From positions 673,501 through 737,500 of the forward strand of contig NZ_CP035417.1 in NCBI RefSeq assembly GCF_004123675.1: DNA of 64,000 nt, in the 5' to 3' direction. How positions within the stretch are numbered: position 1 is the first letter of the stretch; each line of letters opens with the position of its first letter. Position numbers and translations under genes: made by a program. The notes under the pieces were generated by a model. That model was not told the DNA's origin. It did not search any database and was given only the letters and a program-made list of their open reading frames with translations. This document shows, one piece after another, positions 55,307-64,000 of this stretch. Source of the stretch: Leisingera sp. NJS204 (lineage in GTDB: Bacteria > Pseudomonadota > Alphaproteobacteria > Rhodobacterales > Rhodobacteraceae).

Positions 55307-56083
55307 ATGCGGGCATTGGTGACCGGAGCGGGCAGGCGGCTGGGCCGGGCGATGGCGCTGGACCTGGCCGCGCGCGGGTATGACGTTGCCGTCCATTTTG
55401 CGTCCTCGGCGCAGGAGGCTGCGGATACAGCGCAGCAGATCCGCGCCCTGGGGCGGGATGCGGCGGTGCTGCAGGCGGATCTTTTGGACGAAGGACAAAC
55501 GCAGGCCTTACTGCCCCGCGCGGCTGAGGCCCTTGGCGGGCCGGTCACTTGCCTGGTCAACAATGCCTCGGTTTTTGAGCATGACACGCTGCCCACCGCC
55601 ACGCGGAACAGCTGGGACCGGCATTTGGACAGCAACCTGCGGGCGCCCTTCGTGCTGCTGCAGGCGATGGCCGCGCAGCAGGTGCCGCTGGTGCGGGATG
55701 CAGGCGGCGAGCCGCGTGCCTGGGGGCTGGCGGTCAACATGATCGACCAAAGAGTGCGCAAACTGACACCTGAATTCATGAGCTACACGCTGGCGAAGTC
55801 TGCGCTGTGGACACTGACACAGACAGCCGCGCAGGCCCTGGCGCCGCAGATCCGGGTCAATGCCATCGGACCGGGGCCAACCTTGCAGGGGCCGCGGCAA
55901 AGCCAGCAGCAGTTTGCCCGCCAGCGCGCAGCCACAATCCTGCAGCGGGGCGCGGATGCCGAAGACGTCACCGCGGCCCTGTCCTATTTGCTGCAGGCCA
56001 AGGCGGTCACCGGGCAGATGATCTGCACCGACGGCGGCCAGCATCTGGGCTGGCTAACCCCGGACAGCGACGGGCTGGAGTGA
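55307..56083 (+). CDS. PTR1/FolM-type pteridine reductase-like SDR
   Basis: This 258-aa short-chain reductase begins MRALVTGAGRRLGRAMALDL. The NADP motif TGxxxRRLG is typical of PTR1 and FolM. The catalytic triad is Asp147-Tyr160-Lys164 (NMIDQR ... SYTLAKS) instead of the usual Ser-Tyr-Lys, exactly as in pteridine reductases. A role in reducing dihydrobiopterin or dihydromonapterin is thus likely. The start has GGGAGG seven bases upstream. Confidence 0.85.
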   Translation: MRALVTGAGRRLGRAMALDLAARGYDVAVHFASSAQEAADTAQQIRALGRDAAVLQADLLDEGQTQALLPRAAEALGGPVTCLVNNASVFEHDTLPTATRNSWDRHLDSNLRAPFVLLQAMAAQQVPLVRDAGGEPRAWGLAVNMIDQRVRKLTPEFMSYTLAKSALWTLTQTAAQALAPQIRVNAIGPGPTLQGPRQSQQQFARQRAATILQRGADAEDVTAALSYLLQAKAVTGQMICTDGGQHLGWLTPDSDGLE

Positions 56084-56382
56084 CGCAAACAGGGACCAAA
56101 ATGTCCCTTTCCCCGAAAGTTTTGCACCGGTTCACCTGCCGTCACGGAAGCGTTACAAAAACGCCTTTGTTTTCAAAACCTTGACAGGAGCTACGGAAAG
56201 TTTTCAGTAAAAACAATACCTTATCAAGTTGCCTAATTTTTAATCATTCGTCCAAAACCACCAAATAATAAGGGAAAAGGCGGGATAGCCCAAAGATATC
56301 TCCGTAGTTATCCACAGCTTCGGTGGATTTCCCTGCTCTTGATCCGGGCAGGCAAACATTGCAGCCAGGGGCGGGGAATCAT
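56084..56382 (+). promoter_or_regulatory. AT-rich upstream region of uvrC with a consensus DnaA box
   Basis: This 299-base region has no gene. 56155-56280 is visibly AT-rich compared with the flanks. A perfect DnaA box TTATCCACA lies at 56308-56316, and TTGACA (56181-56186) is a possible -35 sequence. A single DnaA box suggests a promoter controlled by DnaA rather than an origin. I see no further strong boxes by eye. Confidence 0.45.
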
Positions 56383-58284
56383 ATGTCTGGACGCATGACT
56401 GACCAGCCCGCCGCCCCCCCCGCGGATTCGCCCGCCGAAAAGCCCAGAACCGGCTATGCCGTGATCCAGGATTACCTCAGAACACTGGATGCATCGCCCG
56501 GGGTTTACCGGATGCTGGATGCCGACAGCCGGGTGCTTTACGTGGGCAAAGCGCGTAACCTCAAGGCGCGGGTGTCGAACTACAGCCGCCCCGGCAACAG
56601 CCCGCGGATCGAGCGGATGATTGCGCTTACAACCTCGATGATGTTTCTGACCACGCGGACGGAAACCGAGGCGCTGCTGCTGGAGCAGAACCTGATCAAG
56701 CAGCTGAAGCCCAAGTACAACGTGCTGCTGCGCGATGATAAAAGCTTCCCCAATATTCTGGTCGCCAAGGATCACGGGTTTCCGCAGATCAAAAAACACC
56801 GCGGGGCGCGCAAGCAGAAGGGCAGCTATTTCGGCCCCTTTGCCAGCGCGGGCGCAGTAAACCGGACCTTGAACCAGTTGCAAAAGGCGTTCCTGCTGCG
56901 CAACTGCTCGGATTCGATGTTCGAAGCCCGCACGCGCCCCTGCCTGCAGTATCAGATCAAGCGTTGCTCGGCGCCCTGCACCGGGCTGATTTCCGAGGCG
57001 GGGTATGCCGAAAGCGTGCGCGACGCTGAACGGTTCCTGTCGGGCCGTTCCACCAAGATTCAGGAGGAGCTGGCAGAACAGATGATGGCGGCCTCCGAGG
57101 CAATGGAGTTTGAGCGCGCCGCGGCGCTGCGCGACCGGATCAAGGCGCTGACCCAGGTGCAGTCCAGCCAGGGCATCAACCCGCGCGGCGTCGCCGAAGC
57201 GGATGTGATCGGCCTGCATATGGATGGCGGCCAGGCCTGTGTGCAGGTGTTTTTCATCCGGGCCAACCAGAACTGGGGCAACCAGGATTTCTATCCTCGG
57301 GTCGATGCCGACAACAGCCCGGCCGAGGTTATGGAGGCCTTCCTGGGCCAGTTCTACGGCAACAAGGAGCCGCCGCGGCAGCTGATCCTGTCGGATGCGA
57401 TTGAAAACGCCGACCTGATGGAGGCGGCGCTGGGCGGGAAGGCTGAGCGCAAGGTCGAGCTGCTGGTGCCTCAACGCGGCGAGAAGACCGAACTGGTGGC
57501 CTTTGCCGTGCGTAATGCCCGTGAAAGCCTGGCCCGCCGCATGGCCGAAAGCGCCACCCAGACCAAGCTGCTGCGCGGGCTGGCCGAGGCGTTCGGGCTG
57601 GACGGCCCGCCGCAGCGGATCGAGGTCTACGACAACTCCCATATCCAGGGCACCAATGCGGTGGGGGGCATGATCGTTATGGGGCCGGAAGGTTTCATGA
57701 AAAACGCCTATCGAAAGTTCAACATCAAGGGCGATGACCTGGTGCCGGGCGATGACTTCGGCATGATGAAGGAAGTTCTGAACCGCCGTTTCTCGCGCTT
57801 GCTGAAAGAAGACCCGGACCGGGACAAGGGCCTGTGGCCGGATCTGCTGCTGATCGATGGCGGCGCGGGGCAGGTTTCCGCGGTGGCCGAGATCATGGCG
57901 GAACACGGCGTGCAGGACATCCCGATGGTGGGGGTGGCCAAAGGTGTCGACCGCGACCACGGCAAGGAGGAGTTCTACCGCACCGGTGAACGGGCCTTTG
58001 CCCTGCAGCGCAACGACCCGGTGCTGTATTTTGTCCAGCGGATGCGGGACGAGGCGCACAGGTTCGCAATCGGCACCCACCGCGCCAAACGGGCCAAAAC
58101 GATGAGCGCGACACCGCTGGATGAGGTGCCGGGTGTCGGCGCCTCCCGCAAGCGCGCGCTGCTGGCGCATTTTGGCAGTGCCAAGGCGGTAAGCCGTGCC
58201 AATCTGGCCGACCTCAGGGCAGTGGACGGGATATCCGAGGCTCTGGCCGAACGGATCTACGACCACTTCCACGCGCAGGGGTAA
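56383..58284 (+). CDS. uvrC: Excinuclease ABC subunit C
   Basis: This 633-aa nuclease makes both incisions in nucleotide excision repair. The GIY-YIG domain lies at residues about 28-110 ([20 protein letters not shown]), then a UVR (UvrB-binding) segment ([18 protein letters not shown]), the RNase H-like endonuclease domain ([20 protein letters not shown]) and a C-terminal helix-hairpin-helix ([20 protein letters not shown]). ATG 56383 has GGGGA six bases before it. The ATG at 56395 is an alternative. Confidence 0.96.
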   Translation: MSGRMTDQPAAPPADSPAEKPRTGYAVIQDYLRTLDASPGVYRMLDADSRVLYVGKARNLKARVSNYSRPGNSPRIERMIALTTSMMFLTTRTETEALLLEQNLIKQLKPKYNVLLRDDKSFPNILVAKDHGFPQIKKHRGARKQKGSYFGPFASAGAVNRTLNQLQKAFLLRNCSDSMFEARTRPCLQYQIKRCSAPCTGLISEAGYAESVRDAERFLSGRSTKIQEELAEQMMAASEAMEFERAAALRDRIKALTQVQSSQGINPRGVAEADVIGLHMDGGQACVQVFFIRANQNWGNQDFYPRVDADNSPAEVMEAFLGQFYGNKEPPRQLILSDAIENADLMEAALGGKAERKVELLVPQRGEKTELVAFAVRNARESLARRMAESATQTKLLRGLAEAFGLDGPPQRIEVYDNSHIQGTNAVGGMIVMGPEGFMKNAYRKFNIKGDDLVPGDDFGMMKEVLNRRFSRLLKEDPDRDKGLWPDLLLIDGGAGQVSAVAEIMAEHGVQDIPMVGVAKGVDRDHGKEEFYRTGERAFALQRNDPVLYFVQRMRDEAHRFAIGTHRAKRAKTMSATPLDEVPGVGASRKRALLAHFGSAKAVSRANLADLRAVDGISEALAERIYDHFHAQG

Positions 58285-58356
58285 GGGCGGATATTTGGGG
58301 GCCGGCCGGTTTCGTGCTAAATCTGCAGGGCAGCCTTTTTACTGCCCGGAGGAATT

Positions 58357-58968
58357 ATGCCTGTATCCCTGACCATGAAATCCGTTGTCTACGACACCTA
58401 TTCCGTGTCCGGCAAAACTCTGCCTGCCATTGCCAAGAGCATAAAAAGCAAAGGGCCGAAGGATCCGAACGACAACAAAAAGGTGGCGTTTTTGACCACC
58501 ACTGAGCTGGAATGCCTGACCGCCAAAGGCAAATACGCCGCCGACGGCAAGCCCAAGATCGAAAAGAAAACGGGCTGGTTCGAGGTGAAGGCCAAAGTCT
58601 CGGCGCTGAAGCTGGTCCTGCATTCGACTATTCGCTGCCCGAAACGGTCAGTCAGCGGGCTGCCGCCGCGGGCGCTGATTGAATGGTACCGGTTCTATGC
58701 GTGCTGTCTGGTTCATGAAGCGCAGCATGTGGATAAGGCCAAGAAGGAATGCGAGAAAATCGCCAAGGAGCTGAACAAGCTGAAGGGAACCGGGCTGGCA
58801 GATACCGAGGCGGAGGCGCTGAAACTGGCCAAGGAAGACCTGATGCGGGAGATCAACAATCATATCTTTATCGACCGGGACCGGTTGAACGAGGTGCACC
58901 GGAAGTTTGACCATTCCACCCATCACGGCGAAACCAAGGGCGCGCTGCTGGATACGTCCATAGGGTGA
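58357..58968 (+). CDS. DUF922-like protein with HEAQH metal-binding motif
   Basis: This 203-aa protein has HEAQH at residues 120-124, a zinc-protease-like HExxH, followed by VDKAKKECEKIAKELNKLKG. That arrangement resembles DUF922, usually secreted Zn-dependent proteases. Here no signal peptide is seen, and the N-terminus (MPVSLTMKSVVYDTY) is not hydrophobic. It may therefore be cytoplasmic or delivered by another route. A GGAGG precedes the ATG, and a hairpin (GGGCAG/CTGCCC, 58328-58347) lies just upstream. Confidence 0.7.
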   Translation: MPVSLTMKSVVYDTYSVSGKTLPAIAKSIKSKGPKDPNDNKKVAFLTTTELECLTAKGKYAADGKPKIEKKTGWFEVKAKVSALKLVLHSTIRCPKRSVSGLPPRALIEWYRFYACCLVHEAQHVDKAKKECEKIAKELNKLKGTGLADTEAEALKLAKEDLMREINNHIFIDRDRLNEVHRKFDHSTHHGETKGALLDTSIG

Positions 58969-59097
58969 GCAGGGCACGGCCCGCGTGTGTCAAAGGGCAG
59001 GTGCCGCCGGCTGTTGCGGCCTATCCCGGCCCGGCCATCGCCGAATTTTGATCAAGCCCGCTTTCCTCTTGCGAAACAGCCGGATAATGTGCGCGGC

Positions 59098-59769
59098 ATG
59101 AAGTGGACCCTGCCGAATATCCTCACCCTGATGCGGCTCGTCGCAGCGCCTGGCCTGGCCGTGATGTTTCTGTATTTCTCCCGTCCCTATGCGGACTGGT
59201 TTGCGCTGCTGCTGTTTGTCACGGCGGCGGTGACCGACTGGTTCGACGGCTACCTGGCACGGGCCTGGAAGCAGGAAACCAAGATAGGCGCGATGCTGGA
59301 CCCGATTGCCGACAAGGCGATGGTGGTGATCGCGCTGATGATCCTGGTGGGATATGCTGCTGAACACTGGACCCCCTGGCTGGTGCTGCCGGCCACGGTG
59401 ATCCTGTTCCGCGAGGTGTTTGTCTCGGGCTTGCGCGAATATCTGGGCGACACGGCCGGCACGCTGAAAGTGACCAAACTGGCAAAGTGGAAGACCACTG
59501 CGCAGATGATCGCCATCGCTACGCTGTTTTCGCAAGGCATCTTCGAACATTATCTGGTGATGTCCTCATTCGGCATGGATGATCAGATCTACTCGCAGAT
59601 CATCGCCGGCGAGTTGGAAGATCTGTTCGGGCTGCGCTGGAAAGAGGCCGGTGTGATCTGGACGGGGCGTCTGGGCTTGTGGCTGCTGTGGATTGCAGCA
59701 GCGCTCACCCTAATCACTGGCGCTGATTACTTGCGCAAGGCGATGCCGCATCTGAAGGAGGCTCATTGA
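59098..59769 (+). CDS. pgsA: CDP-diacylglycerol-glycerol-3-phosphate 3-phosphatidyltransferase
   Basis: This 223-aa inner-membrane enzyme makes phosphatidylglycerol phosphate. The CDP-alcohol phosphotransferase motif D-G-x2-A-R-x8-G-x3-D is visible as DWFDGYLARAWKQETKIGAM and LDPIADK. About five helices follow. The start MKWTLPNILTLMRL is typical. It is followed by moaD with TGATG overlap at 59767-59771. Confidence 0.95.
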   Translation: MKWTLPNILTLMRLVAAPGLAVMFLYFSRPYADWFALLLFVTAAVTDWFDGYLARAWKQETKIGAMLDPIADKAMVVIALMILVGYAAEHWTPWLVLPATVILFREVFVSGLREYLGDTAGTLKVTKLAKWKTTAQMIAIATLFSQGIFEHYLVMSSFGMDDQIYSQIIAGELEDLFGLRWKEAGVIWTGRLGLWLLWIAAALTLITGADYLRKAMPHLKEAH

Positions 59770-60014
59770 TGGATATTCTCTATTTCGCCTGGGTGCGTGA
59801 ACGCATCGGCCTGCCGCGCGAGCGGGTGGAGACGTCGGCAGCCACCGTTGCGGATCTGGTTGAGGAGCTGCGCGCCCGTGAAGACCGCTATGCCGCTGCC
59901 TTTGCCGATCTTTCTGCCTTGCGTGTTGCCTTGGATCAGGAGCTGTCTGATTTCGATGCGCCGCTGACTGGCGTGCGCGAAGTTGCCTTTTTCCCGCCGA
60001 TGACGGGGGGCTGA
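59769..60014 (+). CDS. moaD: Molybdopterin synthase sulfur carrier subunit
   Basis: This 81-aa ubiquitin-like protein carries sulfur at its C-terminal glycine as a thiocarboxylate. The sequence MDILYFAWVRERIGLPRE opens the usual beta-grasp, and it ends EVAFFPPMTGG, the double glycine. ATG 59769 shares its A with the pgsA stop (TGATG). moaE follows after 4 bases. Confidence 0.95.
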   Translation: MDILYFAWVRERIGLPRERVETSAATVADLVEELRAREDRYAAAFADLSALRVALDQELSDFDAPLTGVREVAFFPPMTGG

Positions 60015-60018
60015 CGCT

Positions 60019-60465
60019 ATGCGAATCTCGGTTCAGGACGCACCGTTTGAACTGGGTGCCGAAAGCGACGCCTTTGCGGCCGGCGCCGAGGGCGCCGGCG
60101 CCGTGGTGACCTTTACCGGCGTGGTGCGCGATGCGGATCAGGGCGGGTTGCAGGCAATGGAGATCGAACATTATCCGGGCATGACCGAAAAGGCGCTGAC
60201 GGCTATAGCGGAAGAGGCCGTGAAACGCTGGTCGCTGGCGGATGCACTGGTCATCCATCGCCATGGCCGCCTTGAACCTGGCGAGCGCATCATGATGGTC
60301 GCAACCGCCGCCCGTCACCGCAAGGATGCGTTTGAGGCGGCGGAATACCTGATGGACTATTTGAAGTCCCGCGCGCCGTTCTGGAAAAGGGAAATCCTGG
60401 CCAGCGGCGGCTCGGACTGGGTGGCGGCCAAGGATGCCGACGAGGATGCGCTGAAACGCTGGTGA
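60019..60465 (+). CDS. moaE: Molybdopterin synthase catalytic subunit
   Basis: This 148-aa subunit, with MoaD, converts precursor Z to molybdopterin. Blocks are VVTFTGVVRDADQGGLQAME, HRHGRLEPGERIMMVATAAR, and the active-site lysine region KSRAPFWKREI. It is needed for NasA, whose cofactor is molybdopterin. Operon with pgsA and moaD. Confidence 0.95.
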   Translation: MRISVQDAPFELGAESDAFAAGAEGAGAVVTFTGVVRDADQGGLQAMEIEHYPGMTEKALTAIAEEAVKRWSLADALVIHRHGRLEPGERIMMVATAARHRKDAFEAAEYLMDYLKSRAPFWKREILASGGSDWVAAKDADEDALKRW

Positions 60466-60488
60466 ACCGCGAACCTGGACGGGGGCGG

Positions 60489-60774
60489 CTCCCGCCAGGT
60501 GTTTAATCATCAGGAGATGATTTCCGCCTGTTGGGCCCGGCACCGCGCCTTGCGCGGCGCAGCCCGGTTGCAAATGGCGGCAGGCCCCGCGAACCCCGAA
60601 CGGCTTCGCCTGGATACGCCGGTTTCATATAACATCAGACAGGGCTTGGAGGGCAGACTTGCCCGTTCAGGCCATATGTGAGCAGTAAGGCAACCGCCGT
60701 GCGCCGGCACGGCGCCACGCCCAAGCCTGCCCAGACGGTGCTGGCGCAGCCAGCGCGGGCTGCAGGCGCGGGAG
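60489..60774. repeat. Nested palindromic intergenic element, copy F (interrupted)
   Basis: It begins CTCCCGCC and ends GCGCGGGAG. A left inner arm TTGGGCCCGGCACCGCG near 60531 and a right arm GGCACGGCGCCACGCCCAA near 60704 appear, but roughly 150 bases of non-palindromic DNA lie between them. It therefore looks like an insertion into, or decay of, a copy. The 327-base gap around it has no gene. Confidence 0.45.
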
Positions 60775-60792
60775 TGCCCGGCTGCCCCGGCC

Positions 60793-61107
60793 TCAATGCG
60801 GGATCTGGTTGCGCAGCTCTTCGGCTTCGCGGCGGGCCTCGCGCAGGCCATCCATTGTTGCCCGCAGCTCGGCCTCGGTCTGGGTCAGCTGGTTGGTCAG
60901 CTCCGCCTCGCGCTGCTGCAAATATGTGATCGCCTGGTCGCGGGTTTCTTCGGCCTCATGCAGCTCCTGGCTCATCCGGTCGAGGTCGGCCACATCGCTT
61001 TGCCGCACCCGGGTGAAGCGGTGCACCAGCCAGTTGGCGAACCAGCCCAGGGCAAAGGCCGCGAACAGGATGATCGCGGTGGTGATGATGAACTCTGTCC
61101 TGTTCAT
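60793..61107 (-). CDS. Membrane-anchored coiled-coil protein, 104 aa
   Basis: One N-terminal helix (FIITTAIILFAAFALGWFAN) is followed by a long heptad-rich coiled coil (residues 40-100, SQELHEAEETRDQAITYLQQ). No known family is certain. Its ATG is inside the OmpA-family stop codon (TAATG at 61105-61109), so the two are translationally coupled and may act together in the envelope. Confidence 0.8.
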   Translation of the reverse strand: MNRTEFIITTAIILFAAFALGWFANWLVHRFTRVRQSDVADLDRMSQELHEAEETRDQAITYLQQREAELTNQLTQTEAELRATMDGLREARREAEELRNQIPH

Positions 61108-62996
61108 TACTCTTTGGTCTCCTGTGCGTCTTCTGCGCTTTCGGCGGCCTCTTCGCCGTTGCCCGTATCAGCGGCGTCTTCCACGGCCGCAGGGCGGATC
61201 AATTTGAATTCAATTCGGCGGTTGGATTCGCGGCCGTCTTCCGTTGCGTTGTCGGCAATCGGCTCGCTTTCGCCATAGCCTTTGGCGGCAAAGGTCGAGG
61301 TGACCACCCGGCGCGCCCGCAGTTCGTTCAGCACCGACTGGGCCCGTGCCTGGCTCAGGTTCTGGTTCATCGCCTCGCGGCCCTGGCTGTCGGTATGGCC
61401 CTGGATTTCCAGCCGCACCGGTCCGCAGCGGCCAAGAACGCCGGCGATCCGGTCCATGGTTCCAGTGCTTTGCGCCGCGATGGTGGCCGAGCCGGGTTCA
61501 AAGGCAATCTTGGCCTCGCTTTGGGCGCTGGCAAGCTGCGCTTCGCAAAGTTCCGGCGGCAGCGGCTTGTCCTTGGGTTCGGGCGGCTTTTCATAGCTGA
61601 TGTCGAGGCCGTAAGTGTCGGCCTCGCCCAGTTTGGCCGACAGGAAACGGGCGATCTCAGCCGGGGCGTCCTTGCGGTAGCTCATGCCGCGCAGCTCCAG
61701 ATTGCCGGGCGTTACAGTGACTGCGCCGCGCTGCAAATAGGAGAGCGCTTCCAGCGCTGCCAGCACCCGCACCGGCCAATCGGCTGGCAGGTCGGCGACA
61801 ACACGGGCTGCTGTGTGCACGTTGTCCGACCCGAACCGCGCCTTGGCATAGCTGTCGGCCACCATGCGCTGCGCCGCATCGGTAAGGCGGCCGCGCAGCT
61901 GCACCTGGCCTTCAGGGCTGAGAGTCGCGGTGAATTCAGGGATGCCGCCGGCGTCCCGGGTTTCCGGCACCGGCAGGACCGCGTGCAGCGCAAAGACCCG
62001 GGGCAGGGCGTTTTCCAGCTCGCCCGCCACATGGTCGAACAGCGCGCTTTCGGTGCCTTCTGCGGCGGCCAAGGTGATATCCGCATTGGCAATGGTCACC
62101 GTACCGCCGCCAAGTTCGGCCAGGCTTGCAATGCTCAGTTCCGCCGCGCGGGCCCAGTTGGGCGAGGGCACGCCCATGCCAATCACGCAATCCGCTTCCT
62201 CCTGCAGCCCGGCCTTGCGGGCGGCGGCCAGAATACGGCTGCGGCTTTCCTCGCTCTCGGCGGAGCAGGCATCGAATTCTGCGCCGTCCGGTCCCAAGAG
62301 AAAGCGCAGGGTGAAGGGGGTGATCACCGGGCGCGGTGCCGCGATATCAAGTGCCAGCCGCATGCCCGGCGGTGCCGTGCGGCCAAGCTGTTCCTCCAGC
62401 CGTGCCTTGGCGTCCGCGCTGTCGGAAATGGCGGTGACCGAGACATCCCCGGCCGCCACCGAAATTTTGGCACGCGGCAGCAGCTTCAGGGCTTCCACCG
62501 CAAACAGCATAGACTCCTGCCAGCCGTCAGGGATCGTGTATTTCGCTGTTTCCAGCAGATCTGCCACGTTCTCAGAACCTGCCAGCGTCTCAAGCTCCTT
62601 GACCAGTGCGGCGCGGCCGGAGCCTGCAGGGATCAGCCCGATAATCGAGATGCCGCTGTCATTGCGTAGAATTTCGGCAGAAAACCGCGGCGGTGCCAGG
62701 CCATCGGCGGGCGGCACGTCCATGCCATCAACGATCCGCGCCGCATCGACAACCGTGCCGGCCAGTGATTTGACCGAGAACCGGGTGGCCTCATCAGGGG
62801 CGGTGCCTTCCAGCAGCACCTGCAAACCGTCCGCAGTCACCTCAGCCCAAGTGTAACCGCCATCATCCAACGCCCGGCGCACACCTGTTTCTGTGCTCCG
62901 TTCCACCGCGGTGACGGCAAATCCGGCGGCAACAAGACTCAGCCCGGCAGCAGCGGCAAAGGCCAGACCCGGGATCAACAGCTTAGACAGGCGCAT
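61107..62996 (-). CDS. OmpA-family envelope protein with BON-like repeats
   Basis: This 629-aa protein has an N-terminal signal or anchor helix (LLIPGLAFAAAAGLSLVAAG). Several repeated BON-like modules follow, about 50-430 (GYTWAEVTADGLQVLLEGTA, SVKSLAGTVVDAARIVDG). A C-terminal OmpA domain has LEIQGHTDSQGREAMN and LSQARAQSVLNELRARRV, which bind peptidoglycan. It resembles the ArfA/OmpATb-like mix of BON and OmpA domains. It probably attaches the outer envelope to peptidoglycan. Confidence 0.88.
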   Translation of the reverse strand: MRLSKLLIPGLAFAAAAGLSLVAAGFAVTAVERSTETGVRRALDDGGYTWAEVTADGLQVLLEGTAPDEATRFSVKSLAGTVVDAARIVDGMDVPPADGLAPPRFSAEILRNDSGISIIGLIPAGSGRAALVKELETLAGSENVADLLETAKYTIPDGWQESMLFAVEALKLLPRAKISVAAGDVSVTAISDSADAKARLEEQLGRTAPPGMRLALDIAAPRPVITPFTLRFLLGPDGAEFDACSAESEESRSRILAAARKAGLQEEADCVIGMGVPSPNWARAAELSIASLAELGGGTVTIANADITLAAAEGTESALFDHVAGELENALPRVFALHAVLPVPETRDAGGIPEFTATLSPEGQVQLRGRLTDAAQRMVADSYAKARFGSDNVHTAARVVADLPADWPVRVLAALEALSYLQRGAVTVTPGNLELRGMSYRKDAPAEIARFLSAKLGEADTYGLDISYEKPPEPKDKPLPPELCEAQLASAQSEAKIAFEPGSATIAAQSTGTMDRIAGVLGRCGPVRLEIQGHTDSQGREAMNQNLSQARAQSVLNELRARRVVTSTFAAKGYGESEPIADNATEDGRESNRRIEFKLIRPAAVEDAADTGNGEEAAESAEDAQETKE

Positions 62997-63056
62997 ATGG
63001 CAGCATTTTCCCAGTTTGCGTTACAGGCTCTTACCCTGCGCGCGGCTGCGGTTCAA

Positions 63057-64000
63057 TCACACGAACATGGCCAGCACAAAGAAGATCAGCGGAATCAGGC
63101 CGGTATCACGGTTGAGACGGAACAACTGCAAGAGTCTTTGCGTGTTTTCCGCGTCAAAGGCGCGCAGTTGCCAGGTCAGGTGCCAGCCCATCGCCCAAGG
63201 TGCCGCCAGCGCCAGCACCAGCGCCAGAACCGAGGCGCTGTCCTGGACTGCCAGGATCACCGCCAGCGCCATCAGGCTGACAAAGGCGACGATAAAGCGG
63301 CGCAGCCACATCGGGGATTGCGTGCCGAACAGCCGGGCGGTGGATTTCACCCCGATCAGCGCGTCGTCCTCGGTGTCCTGATGGGCATAGATGGTATCAT
63401 AAAACAGCGTCCAGGCGATGCCCGCCAGATACAGCAGCACCGGCGGCCAGCCGAGGGTGCCGGTATGCGCCACCCAGGCCAGCATGGCGCCCCAGTTGAA
63501 AGCCAGCCCCAAAAACACCTGCGGCCACCAGGTGAACCGTTTGGCAAAGGGGTACACCGCGACAGGCAGCAGTGACAGGATGCCCATGGCAATGGCCGCC
63601 TGGTTGAAGGTCAAAAGGATCAACAGGCCCGCCAGGCATTGCAGCCCCATCCAGGCCAGCGCGCCCTTGACCGTGACCTGGCCCGAGGGGATCGGGCGCG
63701 AGCGGGTGCGCTCTACCTGGCCGTCGAAATTGCGGTCGGTGATGTCATTCCAGGTGCAGCCCGCGCCGCGCATCAGCCAAGCGCCCGCTGCGCAGCCGAT
63801 GGCGATCCACAGGTCCTGCCAGCGCGGGTTCTGATCCGACAGAATGGCCAGCGCCAGCCCCCACCAGCAAGGGATCAGCAGCAGCCAGGTGCCAATCGGA
63901 CGGTCAGCGCGCGATAGGCGCAAATAGGGCCGCGTCCACTCCGGCGCATAGGTGTCGACCCAGTTTCCCCGGACCGCATCCGCGACCTGACCCTCTGGCG
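63057..64000 (-). CDS. ubiA: 4-hydroxybenzoate octaprenyltransferase, 5' end cut by window
   Basis: UbiA prenylates 4-hydroxybenzoate in ubiquinone synthesis, in the inner membrane. The frame is open to base 64000 and reads NWVDTYAPEWTRPYLRLSRA before the TTG at 63923, so the start lies outside the window. The first Asp-rich motif is NDITDRNFDGQVERTRSRPI, and the second DTIYAHQDTEDDALIGVKS. About eight hydrophobic helices are visible, 314 residues in all. Confidence 0.95.
   Translation of the reverse strand, partial: PEGQVADAVRGNWVDTYAPEWTRPYLRLSRADRPIGTWLLLIPCWWGLALAILSDQNPRWQDLWIAIGCAAGAWLMRGAGCTWNDITDRNFDGQVERTRSRPIPSGQVTVKGALAWMGLQCLAGLLILLTFNQAAIAMGILSLLPVAVYPFAKRFTWWPQVFLGLAFNWGAMLAWVAHTGTLGWPPVLLYLAGIAWTLFYDTIYAHQDTEDDALIGVKSTARLFGTQSPMWLRRFIVAFVSLMALAVILAVQDSASVLALVLALAAPWAMGWHLTWQLRAFDAENTQRLLQLFRLNRDTGLIPLIFFVLAMFV

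Noticed and set aside
53318-55498. A 726-codon open frame on the minus strand across the S49 peptidase and cation exchanger
   Set aside because: Antisense to genes with catalytic residues and membrane motifs; no ribosome-binding site and no recognisable domain.
56308-58272. A 654-codon open frame on the minus strand across uvrC
   Set aside because: Mirrors uvrC exactly and shows no protein-family pattern.

Overview
The window reads as chromosomal DNA of a marine roseobacter-type alphaproteobacterium (Rhodobacteraceae; Leisingera/Phaeobacter-like is an inference from protein style, not a search). Supporting signs are high G+C, FnrL with a ccoNOQP/ccoGHIS pair, a haem/nitrate gene mix, and Rhodobacteraceae-type small genes. 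No rRNA, tRNA, CRISPR array or intact prophage was seen. Both ends cut genes: a YejA-like binding protein at the left, ubiA at the right.

Layout. 1-5424: yejABEF-type peptide/microcin C ABC importer. 5744-7901: hemN and fnrL, divergent around an FNR box. 7902-9784: eroded coding DNA, a palindromic repeat, a GlsB-type membrane protein and a tandem Usp protein. 9989-13431: ccoNOQP, the cbb3 oxidase. 13432-16470: an interposed stretch with an AT-rich DUF4274 gene, a DUF2270 membrane protein, a candidate FNR-controlled small RNA, a 59-aa gene and a LysR regulator. 16702-20975: ccoGHIS assembly genes. 21222-28486: D,D-carboxypeptidase, CHMI-like isomerase, HAD phosphatase, clpS-rsmC, an SDR without its catalytic lysine, hemF and a GH25 lipoprotein. 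28487-30430: a graveyard of IS110-family and LysE fragments. 30485-42260: nitrate assimilation (nasT, broken nasS, attenuator leader, nrtABC-type transporter, nirBD, nasA, cobA). 42346-43220: an eroded IS91 transposase and integrase. 43790-45981: hemC/hemE. 46067-50451: a small basic protein, CoA racemase, pobR-like/pobA and a NAD(P)-binding protein. 50669-56083: CoxG-like protein, ABC exporter, S49 peptidase, zinc-ribbon miniprotein, Na/Ca exchanger and PTR1-type SDR. 56383-64000: uvrC, HEAQH protein, pgsA-moaDE, coiled-coil/OmpA pair and ubiA.

How the genes fit. Haem supply (hemN, hemF, hemC, hemE), cbb3 oxidase, its copper and haem assembly, and the O2 sensor FnrL form one microaerobic programme. 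Four FNR-type boxes (7134, 9883, 15103, 16628) link hemN/fnrL, ccoN, ccoG and the candidate sRNA. The nitrate cluster also draws on uroporphyrinogen III through cobA for sirohaem. Its NasT-type leader is still present, but the NasS sensor is a pseudogene, which predicts loss of nitrate gating.

The main novelties are the putative FNR-activated sRNA at about 15151-15289, a six-copy family of nested palindromic intergenic elements, the nasS loss beside an intact nasT and attenuator, and several unlisted small genes (ccoS, a 59-aa protein, a 57-aa zinc-ribbon protein, a 55-aa basic protein).
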